This document shows positions 1-8,777 of a stretch of DNA of 64,000 nucleotides, piece by piece. The DNA comes from Corynebacterium poyangense (GTDB lineage Bacteria; Actinomycetota; Actinomycetes; Mycobacteriales; Mycobacteriaceae), in NCBI RefSeq assembly GCF_014522205.1, contig NZ_CP046884.1, positions 992,001-1,056,000 on the forward strand. Direction: 5' to 3'. The notes below the pieces were generated by a model. That model was not told where the DNA came from. It saw only the letters and a list, made by a program, of their open reading frames with translations, and did not search any database. The position numbers and the translations under genes were made by a program. Numbering within the stretch: position 1 is the stretch's first letter; the number at the start of each line of letters is the position of its first letter.

Positions 1-762
1 ATAAGCGTCAACGAATTCAGAGAAATTCTTGGTTTCGCACTCTTTAATAGCGGCGACGACCAAGGCCCGAGTTCCGTCTTTTTGGGGAAGGTCAATTGCT
101 AAACCGAGGTTGATATGCTCCGGCGTAACTACGGTAGGTTTCCCATCAATAACCTCGTAGCGCAGATTCATATCCGGGTGGGCCATAACGGCTTTGACCA
201 GGGCATAACCAATAATATGGGTGAACGAGATTTTGCCGCCGCGGGTGCGCTTGAGTTGGTCATTAATCATGGCCCGGTTTTCAAACATCAACCGGGCAGG
301 CATATCGCGCACTGAAGTAGCCGTCGGAATCTCTAAAGACTCATCCATGTTCTTTGCGATGGCTTTAAAAAGACCCTTGAGCGGTTTCTTTCCAGCCGAG
401 GGCTGTTCCTTAACTTTATTTAACGGAGAATTCTCTCGTTTCTTTTGGGTGGCTTCCTTGCGGGCCTGCTCAACTTCGCGGGGGTTCGGAGCAGCCTGAC
501 GCGCCTTCTCAGCTATTTTCTCCGGTGGAGTGTCCTTAGCTTCAACCCCAAGTCCGGCGTCCGCCTTGCTCGTCTTGGCAGACTTGGTGTTCTTCTTAGT
601 TGCTCCGGAAGCCGAAGCAGCGGCTGCGGAATCGGCTAATTTTTCTCCGGACTCGAATAGTTCCCGCCATTCCGGATCAACCGACTTCGGGTCATCCTGG
701 AACTGCTGGTACATCATATCTACCAGCCACTGGTTCTGGCCGAATGTACTCGCGCTGCTCAC
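1..762 (-). CDS. odhA: 2-oxoglutarate dehydrogenase, fused E2-E1 subunit (N-terminal part, runs off the window)
   Basis: This is the first 254 codons of the corynebacterial OdhA, which fuses a succinyltransferase (E2) domain to the thiamine-dependent E1 of the 2-oxoglutarate dehydrogenase complex of the TCA cycle. The start SSASTFGQNQWLVD and the PKSVDPEWRELF motif (residues about 6-35) are the family's N-terminal signature. An Ala/Lys-rich linker follows, and then from about residue 110 the E2 catalytic domain begins (SLEIPTATSVRDMPARLMFE, KISFTHIIGYALVKAV). The GTG start at 762 matches, from memory, the start of the C. glutamicum protein, and has GAGG about 12 bases upstream. The rest of the gene lies to the left of the window. 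Identification is secure. Confidence 0.95.
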   Translation of the reverse strand, partial: MSSASTFGQNQWLVDMMYQQFQDDPKSVDPEWRELFESGEKLADSAAAASASGATKKNTKSAKTSKADAGLGVEAKDTPPEKIAEKARQAAPNPREVEQARKEATQKKRENSPLNKVKEQPSAGKKPLKGLFKAIAKNMDESLEIPTATSVRDMPARLMFENRAMINDQLKRTRGGKISFTHIIGYALVKAVMAHPDMNLRYEVIDGKPTVVTPEHINLGLAIDLPQKDGTRALVVAAIKECETKNFSEFVDAY

Positions 763-909
763 AGCAGGTGCTCGCCTCACTTCTATAGTTGGTTTTATTG
801 CTGCCACGGAGGTGACAGAAGTCTCTTCCAGGTACAGCGTACGCGTAGGAGTATGTGAGCGACACGTCGAGGGTCACTATTCACCCCCGTGTGTGTAAGA
901 TTTCCACTT

Positions 910-1749
910 TTAGTCCGAGATCGCTTTTTCCACGGACTCTAATTCCGGCTCAGTTACCTCCTCTTTTGATGGCGCTGGTTGCTCAAATTGGGCAGGCAGC
1001 ACCCCGAGAGACTCACGGGAATTTTCAATGAATTTCTTAGCTAAACGGCGGTTGGTAATGAGGCCAATAACTGCACCAATTCCCAGCGGCATGACCTTTG
1101 CGATCCACGCCGCGCTCAATCGTTTACGAACCTGTTTTAGTGCGACGCGCAGCAGACGGTTATTAACCGTTTGCACCTTCGGTGCTGAAAGCCGGGCGAG
1201 CGAGGCAGCAGAAGGCAAACCGGCGAAGCCAGCAGTATCCCCGATGACCGTATCAACAATCGCGGTTCCTTGAGAACCTAAAAGCGCAAGAAGAATAAGT
1301 CCGCGCCGTTTTTCTGCATTGTGGATATCAACGCCGCGGATTTTCGCTGAAGCCATGACGTAGAAGGCTGCGGCATCGAGAAATAACATGGATTCCGCAC
1401 TAATGGCGATAGCGCCGGTGATAAAACCAATCCCCGGCAGCGCGGCTGCGGCTCCGGCCGTTCCGCCAGAACCAGTGACGAGAGTCAGGAAATGCTTATC
1501 CAGCATTTTCTGAAGGTCAGAGGGGGTGGCTTCGGGATGGCGAGACCGCAGAAAATCTACATAGCGATTGATCGAACTGGATTGAATATCGGCTGCTCGA
1601 TCCAGCGCCTTGATTAAGATTTTCCCAGCCGGACTCGCGTTTTTTTCTAGAGCTGCTGGGTCAGAACCCTGCCCATCAGTAACTGACTCGGGTACGGGCT
1701 CTCCAGATTGACGCGATTTCTTGCCGCGGAGCAGGCTTAATAACCCCAC
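910..1749 (-). CDS. EcsC-like protein
   Basis: This 279-residue protein lies directly upstream of odhA on the same strand. A Gly/Ala-rich central stretch (about residues 93-150, including GTAGAAAALPGIGF and ISAESMLFLDAAAFYV) resembles the EcsC family, whose biochemical role is not established. The N-terminus is charged and hydrophilic, and the C-terminal tail is acidic and rich in Glu/Pro. The GTG start at 1749 is preceded by CCGGAAGGATATTCA, which gives a good ribosome-binding site. A homologue next to 2-oxoglutarate dehydrogenase is also, from memory, found in mycobacteria, but a functional link to the TCA enzyme is unproven. The family assignment is moderate and the function is unknown. 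Confidence 0.65.
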   Translation of the reverse strand: MGLLSLLRGKKSRQSGEPVPESVTDGQGSDPAALEKNASPAGKILIKALDRAADIQSSSINRYVDFLRSRHPEATPSDLQKMLDKHFLTLVTGSGGTAGAAAALPGIGFITGAIAISAESMLFLDAAAFYVMASAKIRGVDIHNAEKRRGLILLALLGSQGTAIVDTVIGDTAGFAGLPSAASLARLSAPKVQTVNNRLLRVALKQVRKRLSAAWIAKVMPLGIGAVIGLITNRRLAKKFIENSRESLGVLPAQFEQPAPSKEEVTEPELESVEKAISD

Positions 1750-1797
1750 TGAATATCCTTCCGGTAGATAATTGAATATTTATAAGAATAGTAGAGT

Positions 1798-2613
1798 CTA
1801 GAGGCCAGTAGATGCGAATTCCTCGGCAGCCTGGATGTGTTCAGGAGAAAGCTCTACCCCGGTATAAAGCCGGAATTGTTCAGCTGCCTGACGAGAAATA
1901 ACTTCGCCACCAGTAATAACGTGCTTATTTAAAGCTAGGGCGGTGTGGATGAGGGGAGTGTGGACCGGGTCTGCCACCACGTCAAAAACTATGGTGGCTC
2001 GGTTGATGTCCTCTTCTGAAAAAGAGTGAAGATCACTTTCTTCGCCGCGCATCCCCAAGGGTGTGACATTGACCAGTAACTCCGTGGCCTCGGGCACGAC
2101 GGTGGAGTAATCCCAGCCGTACTTGTGAGCAAGACACGAGCCCGTATTGTGATTACGGGCAACGATGGTGCCTTGCATTCCGTGTTGGGCAAGAGCGGCG
2201 ACGACAGCGTGGGCCATTCCGCCTGATCCGCGAACTGCCGTAGTGAGGCCTGGATCTACCTGGTGTTCGAGGAGGAGTTGGCGTACGGCGATAAAGTCGG
2301 TGTTGTACCCGCGGAGGAATCCGTCGTCGTTGACGATAGTGTTGACCGCATTAATGCGTGCAGCAGAGTCGTCGAGATCATCGAGTAACGGAATGACTTC
2401 TTGCTTATATGGCATGGAAACTCCGGCTCCCCGAATACCAAGCCCCCGGATACCAGCAACCGCAGCAGTAATATCCTCTGGCGCGAAGGCCTTATAGAGG
2501 TAATTGAGACCTAACTCCCGATATAACCAGTTATGGAAACGTACCCCGTGGTTCGAGGGACGGGCGGCAAGAGAAATGCACAATTTGGTATCTCGGTCAA
2601 TGTGCTGAGTCAT
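1798..2613 (-). CDS. Shikimate dehydrogenase-family protein (AroE-like)
   Basis: This is an NAD(P)-dependent dehydrogenase of the shikimate/quinate dehydrogenase family, 271 residues from the ATG at 2613. The catalytic Lys/Asp pair is visible as GVSMPYK (K70) and GYNTD (D106). The nucleotide-binding loop is VRGSGGMAHAVV and a VNVTPLGM motif follows. The N-terminal SxS shikimate-binding motif of true AroE is replaced by RPSNHGVRFHN, so the substrate may differ. A GTG three codons upstream is possible, but the ATG has a GGTGGA element at a better distance. Corynebacteria carry several AroE paralogues, and this is the copy beside odhA. It could be a genuine AroE, a quinate-type enzyme or something else. 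Confidence 0.8.
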   Translation of the reverse strand: MTQHIDRDTKLCISLAARPSNHGVRFHNWLYRELGLNYLYKAFAPEDITAAVAGIRGLGIRGAGVSMPYKQEVIPLLDDLDDSAARINAVNTIVNDDGFLRGYNTDFIAVRQLLLEHQVDPGLTTAVRGSGGMAHAVVAALAQHGMQGTIVARNHNTGSCLAHKYGWDYSTVVPEATELLVNVTPLGMRGEESDLHSFSEEDINRATIVFDVVADPVHTPLIHTALALNKHVITGGEVISRQAAEQFRLYTGVELSPEHIQAAEEFASTGL

Positions 2614-2755
2614 ACTGTCCACCGTAGAGCATCAGAGGCCCAAGGCTTAAGTCCGCTCTAAGAGCAATCTTTAGCGAAGACAGCTAATCTAGGGGCAATC
2701 ACTCCGCAATGGTGGATTGTTTTCCGAAAGTGCTCTAAGAAAGGTCCCCCTAGGT

Positions 2756-3355
2756 ATGAGTTTTTTCGAAGATATCGCGGTGGTTTTAGATCAAGAAGGT
2801 CTGGAATCTCGTGTCCACGGTGACACTATGCTCATTCCCATCTCATCGGAGATTGAGATCCACCTGGTAGAGATTGATCCGATACTGCCAGCAGCGAACC
2901 TCTACATTACAGCTGCGGAAAGTGATGAAGATGAAGAAGGGGATGATGGTTCCCTGGTGGCAGTGGTGTTTAGCGTTGATGATGCTATTCGAGAGATCAG
3001 TACTCATGTTGCCACCGATCAAGTAGTCACCATTTTGCGTGATCTTCTCGAAGGCACCGATGAACGAATTGAAGATTTAGAGTTTCTTCATGATGGATTG
3101 ATTCCGAACCTGGTAGTTGCGGAGGTCGCTGAAAATTCTGAACTCCAGGTGTTGGTTGAAACGGTAGAAGGAATACCCACTGCCACCGTGAGCATGGTCT
3201 CTTTCGGTGATCCGGAAGCAGAGGGAGATGACGCTGAGTATGAAGAGATTTTGAGTCTTGGTTCCTTCAGTGACGTTGACCGGCTATTTGATGTTCTTGC
3301 ATTGGCGGCAGAACGAGCCGATGAGTGGGAAGAGCAGTTAATTCCACTGGACTGA
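2756..3355 (+). CDS. Hypothetical acidic protein
   Basis: This is a cytoplasmic-looking protein of 199 residues with very high Asp/Glu content and an acidic SDEDEEGDDGS run near residue 55. It has no signal peptide, membrane segment or cysteine motif. The ATG at 2756 (MSFFEDIAV) is preferred over an in-frame TTG at 2717, because AGAAAGG lies just upstream of the ATG and the preceding codons look non-coding. It is transcribed divergently from the aroE-like gene. The overall pattern recalls YbjN-type two-domain proteins, but I cannot assign it with confidence and propose no function. Confidence 0.7.
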   Translation: MSFFEDIAVVLDQEGLESRVHGDTMLIPISSEIEIHLVEIDPILPAANLYITAAESDEDEEGDDGSLVAVVFSVDDAIREISTHVATDQVVTILRDLLEGTDERIEDLEFLHDGLIPNLVVAEVAENSELQVLVETVEGIPTATVSMVSFGDPEAEGDDAEYEEILSLGSFSDVDRLFDVLALAAERADEWEEQLIPLD

Positions 3356-3362
3356 ATTTGGT

Positions 3363-3950
3363 CTAGGCTGCCTCAAGAAAATGGGAAAATAGCGAGGCGG
3401 GAGAGTGAACTGGTTCGAAGTTGGCGTCTATGAGCCAGCAATACATGGGGGTATGGCTGTCTGATAGTTCATGGACAGCTTCGGCTCGTCCCGCGCCCAC
3501 CAGGGCTCGGATCCACCCCTTGGCCAAGGGGTGAGAAACTGCTTGAGCGTCGGGTCTACTCAACCTGAGAACCACGAGGTACGCGGGCACCCTTGCTTCC
3601 CCAAATCCGCGGACTCGTGCCCGAGTTTTAGGGCCCACCCGATACCGAGTGACAGTCGCCTGGAGGTCTGGATAGCCACGGGCGGCGAGTTGCAGGATAG
3701 GCGGACGCCATAGGGCGGTGGGGCGAGCAAGGGAACGAGGATGCCGAAGGATGGACGTGAATTTTTGGATGACTAATGGAGCAAGATCCGACAATTGCCC
3801 AGCTAACTGAAGCGGAGTGCTAGCCCGACAGATATTTTTCTCCTCTCGGTGAAGTTTCTGACGACGATGAGAACGGGAGAGTGAAGAAATAGTTTTCATG
3901 GCTGGAACACTACTCAGCCACCCGGACATATGTTCGGAAAAGTCCGCCAC
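3363..3950 (-). CDS. Hypothetical basic protein
   Basis: This is an open frame of up to 195 residues, rich in Arg and with no membrane segment. It lies 16 bases downstream of the amino-acid permease stop, so it is probably the second gene of that transcript. Three starts are possible: GTG at 3950, ATG at 3929 and ATG at 3899. None has a clear ribosome-binding site, so the annotated start is tentative. The body (about residues 46-185) alternates Arg-rich helical stretches with a short hydrophobic strand (VPAYLVVLRL). It ends 7 bases from the convergent acidic-protein gene. I do not recognise the family. Confidence 0.5.
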   Translation of the reverse strand: MADFSEHMSGWLSSVPAMKTISSLSRSHRRQKLHREEKNICRASTPLQLAGQLSDLAPLVIQKFTSILRHPRSLARPTALWRPPILQLAARGYPDLQATVTRYRVGPKTRARVRGFGEARVPAYLVVLRLSRPDAQAVSHPLAKGWIRALVGAGRAEAVHELSDSHTPMYCWLIDANFEPVHSPASLFSHFLEAA

Positions 3951-3966
3951 TTTTCGAACAAATTTT

Positions 3967-5364
3967 CTATTTTTGGCTGGGTATGGAACGGTGCCGGAAG
4001 AAATAAACCCCCGTCATAATTAGCGTGAATGCCACTCCCACTGCGAGCGCAGAATGATATTCCGGAAGCCACGCCATGATGCCGAAGGTAAAGACAATAA
4101 AAGCGATAGCGAAGTATTGGCCGAACGGCCACAGCGGAACTGGGAATTGGAGACGGCGAGCTTCGTCCGACGCCAGCTTGCGTCGAAAACCTACTTGCGA
4201 CAGCAGAATCATCAACCAGACGAAAATGGTGGCAAATGTAGCAAGAGCAGCAATGATATTGAAAATCTTTTCCGGCAGGACGGCGTTGATGACAACCCCG
4301 ACAATGAGCACCACGATAAGGGCAGCGGTCGTAAAAACAGGCACGCCCTGACTAGAGGTGGTAGCCATTTTCTGGGGAGCTAATCCTTTTCTCGCCATAC
4401 CGGTGATGACCCGACCAGCGCCAAAGAGATCGGAATTAATTGCCGACAGGGCGGCGGTAATGACAACGACGTTAAGCAGTGCGGCCGCCCAGTTGACACC
4501 TAAAGCCGAGAAGATTTGAACGAAGGGGGACTCTTCGCCGGTGATCGTGCGCCAAGGATTAAGGGCTAGGATCACGAGGATTGCACCCACGTAGAAGAGA
4601 AGGATTCGAAAGGGCACTGTGTTAACGGCTTTAGGAATATCGCGTTCGGGGTGCTCAGCCTCAGATCCTGCGACGCCGATGATTTCAGTTCCGCCGAAAG
4701 CAAAGAGCACCAAGATAAAAGCAGCGATGATGCCAGGAATGCCGTGGGGGGCAAAGCCGCCGTCATCCCATAGATTTGAGAAACCGGTGGAATGAGGAGT
4801 AGCGGTATCAAGACCGAAAATCAGGATGGCGGCACCCGCAATAATCATGGCAATGACCGCCAGGACCTTGACAATTGTGAAAGCAAATTCTAGTTCACCG
4901 AACCAGCGAACACTGGTCAAATTCGCCGCGCCAACCACGAGAAGAGTCACTGCTACCCAGACCCATTGTGGAGTGGTGGGAAACCAGAGCCGCAGGTAAA
5001 TGGCGATGGCGGTAAGATCCGCAAGGCAGACAATGATCATCTCAAAGGCATACATCCAGCCGGTGATGTAGCCGGCCCAATCACCTAAATGTGCCCTGGT
5101 ATATTCCGCGAAAGAACCACTGACTGGATGGCTTACTGCCATTTCTCCTAAGGCACGGAGCATGAAATACACCACAGCTCCGCCTAAGAGGTAGACCAAG
5201 AGTACCGCCGGGCCAGCGGCTTGGATAGCCCCGGCAGAACCATAGAATAAACCGGTGCCGATGGCTGATCCCAGGGCAATAAAATGAATATGCCTGGCTT
5301 TTAGGCCATGAAGTTTGGGCTGTGGCAGGGTGGGGGAGGGCGAACTTGAGGGGGAAACGTTCAC
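3967..5364 (-). CDS. Amino-acid permease, APC superfamily
   Basis: This is an integral membrane amino-acid:proton symporter of the AAT family (relatives include AroP, PheP, ProY and LysP), 465 residues with about 12 membrane helices. The first helix carries the signature HIHFIALGSAIGTGLFYGS, and further family motifs are GEMAVSHPVSGSFAEY, FAFGGTEIIGVAGSEAEHPE and NVVVITAALSAINS. In C. glutamicum the gene at this chromosomal position is, as I recall, a phenylalanine permease. Substrate cannot be read from sequence, so aromatic amino acids or proline are guesses. The ATG at 5364 follows CGAGAGGAATATCTCC on the coding strand. It is divergent from the helicase gene. Confidence 0.85.
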   Translation of the reverse strand: MNVSPSSSPSPTLPQPKLHGLKARHIHFIALGSAIGTGLFYGSAGAIQAAGPAVLLVYLLGGAVVYFMLRALGEMAVSHPVSGSFAEYTRAHLGDWAGYITGWMYAFEMIIVCLADLTAIAIYLRLWFPTTPQWVWVAVTLLVVGAANLTSVRWFGELEFAFTIVKVLAVIAMIIAGAAILIFGLDTATPHSTGFSNLWDDGGFAPHGIPGIIAAFILVLFAFGGTEIIGVAGSEAEHPERDIPKAVNTVPFRILLFYVGAILVILALNPWRTITGEESPFVQIFSALGVNWAAALLNVVVITAALSAINSDLFGAGRVITGMARKGLAPQKMATTSSQGVPVFTTAALIVVLIVGVVINAVLPEKIFNIIAALATFATIFVWLMILLSQVGFRRKLASDEARRLQFPVPLWPFGQYFAIAFIVFTFGIMAWLPEYHSALAVGVAFTLIMTGVYFFRHRSIPSQK

Positions 5365-5496
5365 GGAGATATTCCTCTCGACCGCGGCATAAGTCTAATT
5401 TTGCAGTTTTTAAGATTACTCGCTGACTTACCGCAAATAATGAAGCGTACCGGCTAAATGGAGTTTTTGCCGTGGGTAGCGTAATCTGAGCGGGCA

Positions 5497-7425
5497 ATGA
5501 GCATAACCGATAACGCCACCGGCGGCATGGATGAGCCGGATACTGAATTTTCGTCGGACTCTCAGGACAACTCGCAGGGTGATGCCCACCGGCAGGTCAC
5601 CGGGGATGCGAAAGATTCTGGGACCGAATTCCCCGTAACTGATAACCCTGAAACCTCTGAATTGGCTGACACTCCCGACACTGAGGATGGCTTTGCCGGT
5701 TTAGGTTTACCTGAGGATGTGCTGACTGCGGTCCGCCGTGTCGGTTTTGAAACACCCTCTCCGATCCAAAGCGAAACTATTCCACTACTGATGCGCGGAA
5801 TCGACGTGGTGGGATTAGCCCAAACAGGTACTGGAAAGACCGCGGCCTTTGCCCTGCCTATTTTGGCGCGTATTGATAAGGATGAACGTAGTCCCCAAGC
5901 CTTGGTTCTAGCTCCAACGCGTGAGCTTGCCCTGCAGGTGGCTGACTCTTTCCAGTCTTTTGCAGATCACTTGGGTCGGATTCATGTGCTTCCGATTTAC
6001 GGAGGACAGGCCTATGGGATTCAACTTTCTGGTCTTCGTCGTGGAGCACAAATTATTGTTGGTACCCCCGGCCGCGTCATTGATCACTTAGAAAAGGGAT
6101 CCCTGGATATTTCATCCTTGAAATTCCTGGTACTGGATGAAGCGGATGAAATGTTGCAAATGGGGTTCCAGGAGGACGTCGAACGGATCCTCGCTGACAC
6201 CCCAGAGGACAAACAGGTCGCGTTGTTCTCTGCCACTATGCCGAATAGTATTCGCCGAATCTCGCAGCAGTATTTGCAGGATCCGGAAGAGATTTCGGTG
6301 CGTTCTGAAACCCGAACCAACACCAATATCACTCAGCGGTATCTGCATACGGCGCATCGCAACAAGCTAGATGCTTTGACTCGTATCCTTGAGGTAACTG
6401 AGTTTGAAGCGATGATTGTCTTTGTTCGCACCAAATTCGAGACTGAAGAATTAGCCGAGAAGCTGCGCGCACGCGGCTTTAATGCGGCTGCGATTAACGG
6501 AGATATTCCGCAAGTCCAGCGGGAACGAACAGTTGATCAGCTCAAAGATGGTCGTCTGGACATTCTGGTCGCTACCGATGTCGCAGCCCGAGGCTTGGAT
6601 GTGGACCGAATCAGCCACGTGTTGAACTACGACATTCCACACGACACCGAAAGTTATGTGCACCGAATTGGGCGAACTGGGCGAGCCGGGCGCAGCGGGG
6701 AAGCAATACTTTTTGTGACGCCGCGAGAACGCCGTATGTTGCGCTCTATTGAGCGTGCCACTAATGCTGAGCTGGTGGAGATGGATTTGCCGACGGTTGA
6801 CGAGGTCAACGCTACTCGGAAGGCGAAATTCGCTGATTCCATCACGGAATCTTTAGAAGATGCGCAGTTGGATCTGTTTCGTGGGTTAATTAAGCACTAT
6901 GCCGAAGAACATGATGTCCCCTTGGAGGATGTTGCTGCTGCTTTGGCAACCCAAACTCAGGCTGGAGACGAGTTCTTAATGAAAGAACCTCCGCCGGAAA
7001 AGCAGCGTGATCGAGGGCGTAACCGGGATAGAGGGCGAGATTTCCGTCGTGAAGGAAGTCGTGATCGAGGTGAGCGCCACCAAAACTACGATCTTTATCG
7101 TTTAGATGTGGGGCGATGCCATCGAGTCAGGCCGGGAGCAATTGTGGGGGCCTTGGCTAATGAAGGTGGGCTCAACTCCAAAGACTTCGGCCGGATCACC
7201 ATAGGCGCAGAACACAGTCTGGTGGAATTGCCTAAGAAACTCCCGAAGGATTTCTTTGATCGGCTCCGAGAAACCAGGATTTCTGGGCAGCTCATCAAGA
7301 TCGAGCGTGATCATGGACGACCCCCTCGACGCAACGTAGATCGTCGAGGAGGACGACGAGATTCTTCTCGACAAGGACAACGTAGAGGAGACCGCGGAGA
7401 TCGACGCCGTCAGTGGCGCAGCTAG
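5497..7425 (+). CDS. deaD: DEAD-box ATP-dependent RNA helicase
   Basis: This is a cytoplasmic RNA helicase of the DeaD/CsdA type (642 residues) that remodels structured RNA and assists ribosome assembly and mRNA turnover. An acidic N-terminal extension of about 70 residues precedes the Q motif (PSPIQ). Core motifs are AQTGTGKT (about 108), DEAD (about 213), FSATMP, and HRIGRTGRAGR in the second RecA domain. From about residue 528 an RNA-binding DbpA-type domain follows (YRLDVGRCHRVRPGAIVGAL, GRITI). The last 45 residues are Arg/Gly-rich. It ends in a strong terminator shared with the convergent membrane-protein gene. Confidence 0.95.
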   Translation: MSITDNATGGMDEPDTEFSSDSQDNSQGDAHRQVTGDAKDSGTEFPVTDNPETSELADTPDTEDGFAGLGLPEDVLTAVRRVGFETPSPIQSETIPLLMRGIDVVGLAQTGTGKTAAFALPILARIDKDERSPQALVLAPTRELALQVADSFQSFADHLGRIHVLPIYGGQAYGIQLSGLRRGAQIIVGTPGRVIDHLEKGSLDISSLKFLVLDEADEMLQMGFQEDVERILADTPEDKQVALFSATMPNSIRRISQQYLQDPEEISVRSETRTNTNITQRYLHTAHRNKLDALTRILEVTEFEAMIVFVRTKFETEELAEKLRARGFNAAAINGDIPQVQRERTVDQLKDGRLDILVATDVAARGLDVDRISHVLNYDIPHDTESYVHRIGRTGRAGRSGEAILFVTPRERRMLRSIERATNAELVEMDLPTVDEVNATRKAKFADSITESLEDAQLDLFRGLIKHYAEEHDVPLEDVAAALATQTQAGDEFLMKEPPPEKQRDRGRNRDRGRDFRREGSRDRGERHQNYDLYRLDVGRCHRVRPGAIVGALANEGGLNSKDFGRITIGAEHSLVELPKKLPKDFFDRLRETRISGQLIKIERDHGRPPRRNVDRRGGRRDSSRQGQRRGDRGDRRRQWRS

Positions 7426-7438
7426 CCGATCATGAAGA

Positions 7439-7483
7439 AAAGGGTGGTGTCTCGTAGCGAAAAAAAACGAGACACCACCCTTT
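7439..7483. terminator. Bidirectional intrinsic terminator between deaD and the convergent membrane-protein gene
   Basis: There is a perfect 17-base inverted repeat (AAAGGGTGGTGTCTCGT at 7439-7455 with its complement at 7467-7483) around an 11-base A-rich loop. The flanking A and T residues allow it to terminate transcripts arriving from either side. It lies 13 bases after the deaD stop and 12 bases after the stop of the gene read on the other strand. Confidence 0.9.
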
Positions 7484-7495
7484 GTGCGTCGGAAC

Positions 7496-7981
7496 TTAGA
7501 CAATCATCAAGATGGCGACGATGATCCAGAGCAAACTGAAAATACCGCCAAACATAGATAGTTGCTTTTTAGCCGAGTCCCAATTGGCGATTCTTGCTTC
7601 GCCTTCGGCTTCCGCTTCTTGTTGTTCCCCGTCCTCGAGGAGGTTTAAGGCACCTAGCATGCGCTTTTGACGTGGAATGATGAAAATTATCAGCAGCGCC
7701 CAGGCAATCACAGAGAGCAGGATCGATACGTGGAACCGACCTTGGGACCAATAGACTCCAGATTTCGTAAACATGAGTGCGAAACCAATGGCTGGAACAA
7801 GAACCGAAATGACGCCGTAGGTTTTGGTAATTGCGTGGAGTAACTGAGCAGTTCCCCGAGCTGATTCCTTGCCTTTACTGGCTTGATAAGCCTGCACATG
7901 GAAGGAGGACACAGCAACGGTCACCGGCCCAAGGAGCAGTATTGCTCCAATGACATGCAGTGCTAAAAGCAGGGTGTGCAT
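7496..7981 (-). CDS. Small integral membrane protein (DUF2269-like)
   Basis: This protein of 161 residues has four predicted membrane helices: LLLALHVIGAILLLGPVTVA near the N-terminus, VISVLVPAIGFALMF, ILLSVIAWALLIIFII, and a C-terminal FGGIFSLLWIIVAILMIV. An acidic cytoplasmic loop (EDGEQQEAEAEGEAR) lies between helices three and four. The layout, with the histidine in the first helix, resembles the DUF2269 family of uncharacterised bacterial membrane proteins. The ATG at 7981 is followed directly by the first helix. It is a single-gene unit between two transcription boundaries, and its function is unknown. Confidence 0.75.
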   Translation of the reverse strand: MHTLLLALHVIGAILLLGPVTVAVSSFHVQAYQASKGKESARGTAQLLHAITKTYGVISVLVPAIGFALMFTKSGVYWSQGRFHVSILLSVIAWALLIIFIIPRQKRMLGALNLLEDGEQQEAEAEGEARIANWDSAKKQLSMFGGIFSLLWIIVAILMIV

Positions 7982-8033
7982 GAAGAAATGGTCCCTTTCA
8001 AAAAATAGGAGATGGGTAGTCTGTTTCTTGATT

Positions 8034-8732
8034 TTAGGAGTAATGAAGAAAATCAGAAACTATGCATTGCCTTTTCATGGTGTTGGCGTCGTCATTGCTT
8101 AGGGATAATCCCCAGGTAAATGCTATAAAAGCAACTCGGCGAGAATAATCGCATCGAATTGTCTTATCTGGCGGTAACCAGTGCGCGGGAAGAAGATCAG
8201 ACTTTTCTCGATTCCAAGCGGCAAAAGTAGGAACCAAATTGACAGGGTCATTAGCAAAGTCAATTCTTTTTTCCTTGCTCCAATCTGCTGCCCCCAGGTC
8301 CCACGCTGCAGCAAGAGGGAAAATATGGTCAATCTCGATCTGACGAACATTCACCGTATCTTCCTCCCCATGACCGATCCTTAATATCTCACCGGAATAG
8401 GGATCAAGAATTTCCCCTTCAGTCACTGTGCAATCCTGGTCGGGGACAGAAGAAGAGACCTCCCGCTGGGCGTCGAGCAGAATCAATTGTCGGGTACTAC
8501 ATGCCGCTCCGTTACCGGGAAGAAGGTGATGGCTCCACCCTTCGCCGAAGGCGCTGCGCTGGTAGCCAGGATTTGTGGGGCGTTCAGGAAGGATAGTGAT
8601 AAGCGGAAGAGTTTCAGTGAGTGGAGGACTAGCTAAGAGATTATGAGATGGAGCTTGGAGAAAAGGAAGAGTAGTTATCCCACTGAGGATGACTGTTGAG
8701 CTGAGTAGTACGTAAAAAAAGAAGCGGCGCAT
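8034..8732 (-). CDS. Exported HNH endonuclease-family protein
   Basis: This protein of 232 residues starts with a Sec-type signal (MRRFFFYVLLSSTVILSG), so it is probably secreted or anchored at the cell surface. The C-terminal half carries the pattern of exported actinobacterial HNH/DUF1524-like nucleases: a histidine in QIEIDHIFPLAAAWDLGA (about residues 131-148), then NDPVNLVPTFAAWNREKSD and a following LPP, which form the beta-beta-alpha-metal fold. Two cysteine pairs may form disulfides. Known relatives are proposed to act in extracellular DNA breakdown, which is inference here. The gene is read in the same direction as putP, 45 bases downstream of it. Confidence 0.8.
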   Translation of the reverse strand: MRRFFFYVLLSSTVILSGITTLPFLQAPSHNLLASPPLTETLPLITILPERPTNPGYQRSAFGEGWSHHLLPGNGAACSTRQLILLDAQREVSSSVPDQDCTVTEGEILDPYSGEILRIGHGEEDTVNVRQIEIDHIFPLAAAWDLGAADWSKEKRIDFANDPVNLVPTFAAWNREKSDLLPAHWLPPDKTIRCDYSRRVAFIAFTWGLSLSNDDANTMKRQCIVSDFLHYS

Positions 8733-8777
8733 ATCTTCGTAGACTGCGCCGAAGGGGAGATAGGTTCCCGGTTGACT

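Noticed and set aside
115..898. Several plus-strand frames over odhA and its upstream region.
   Set aside because: They lie antisense to the clear OdhA N-terminus and have no coding features.
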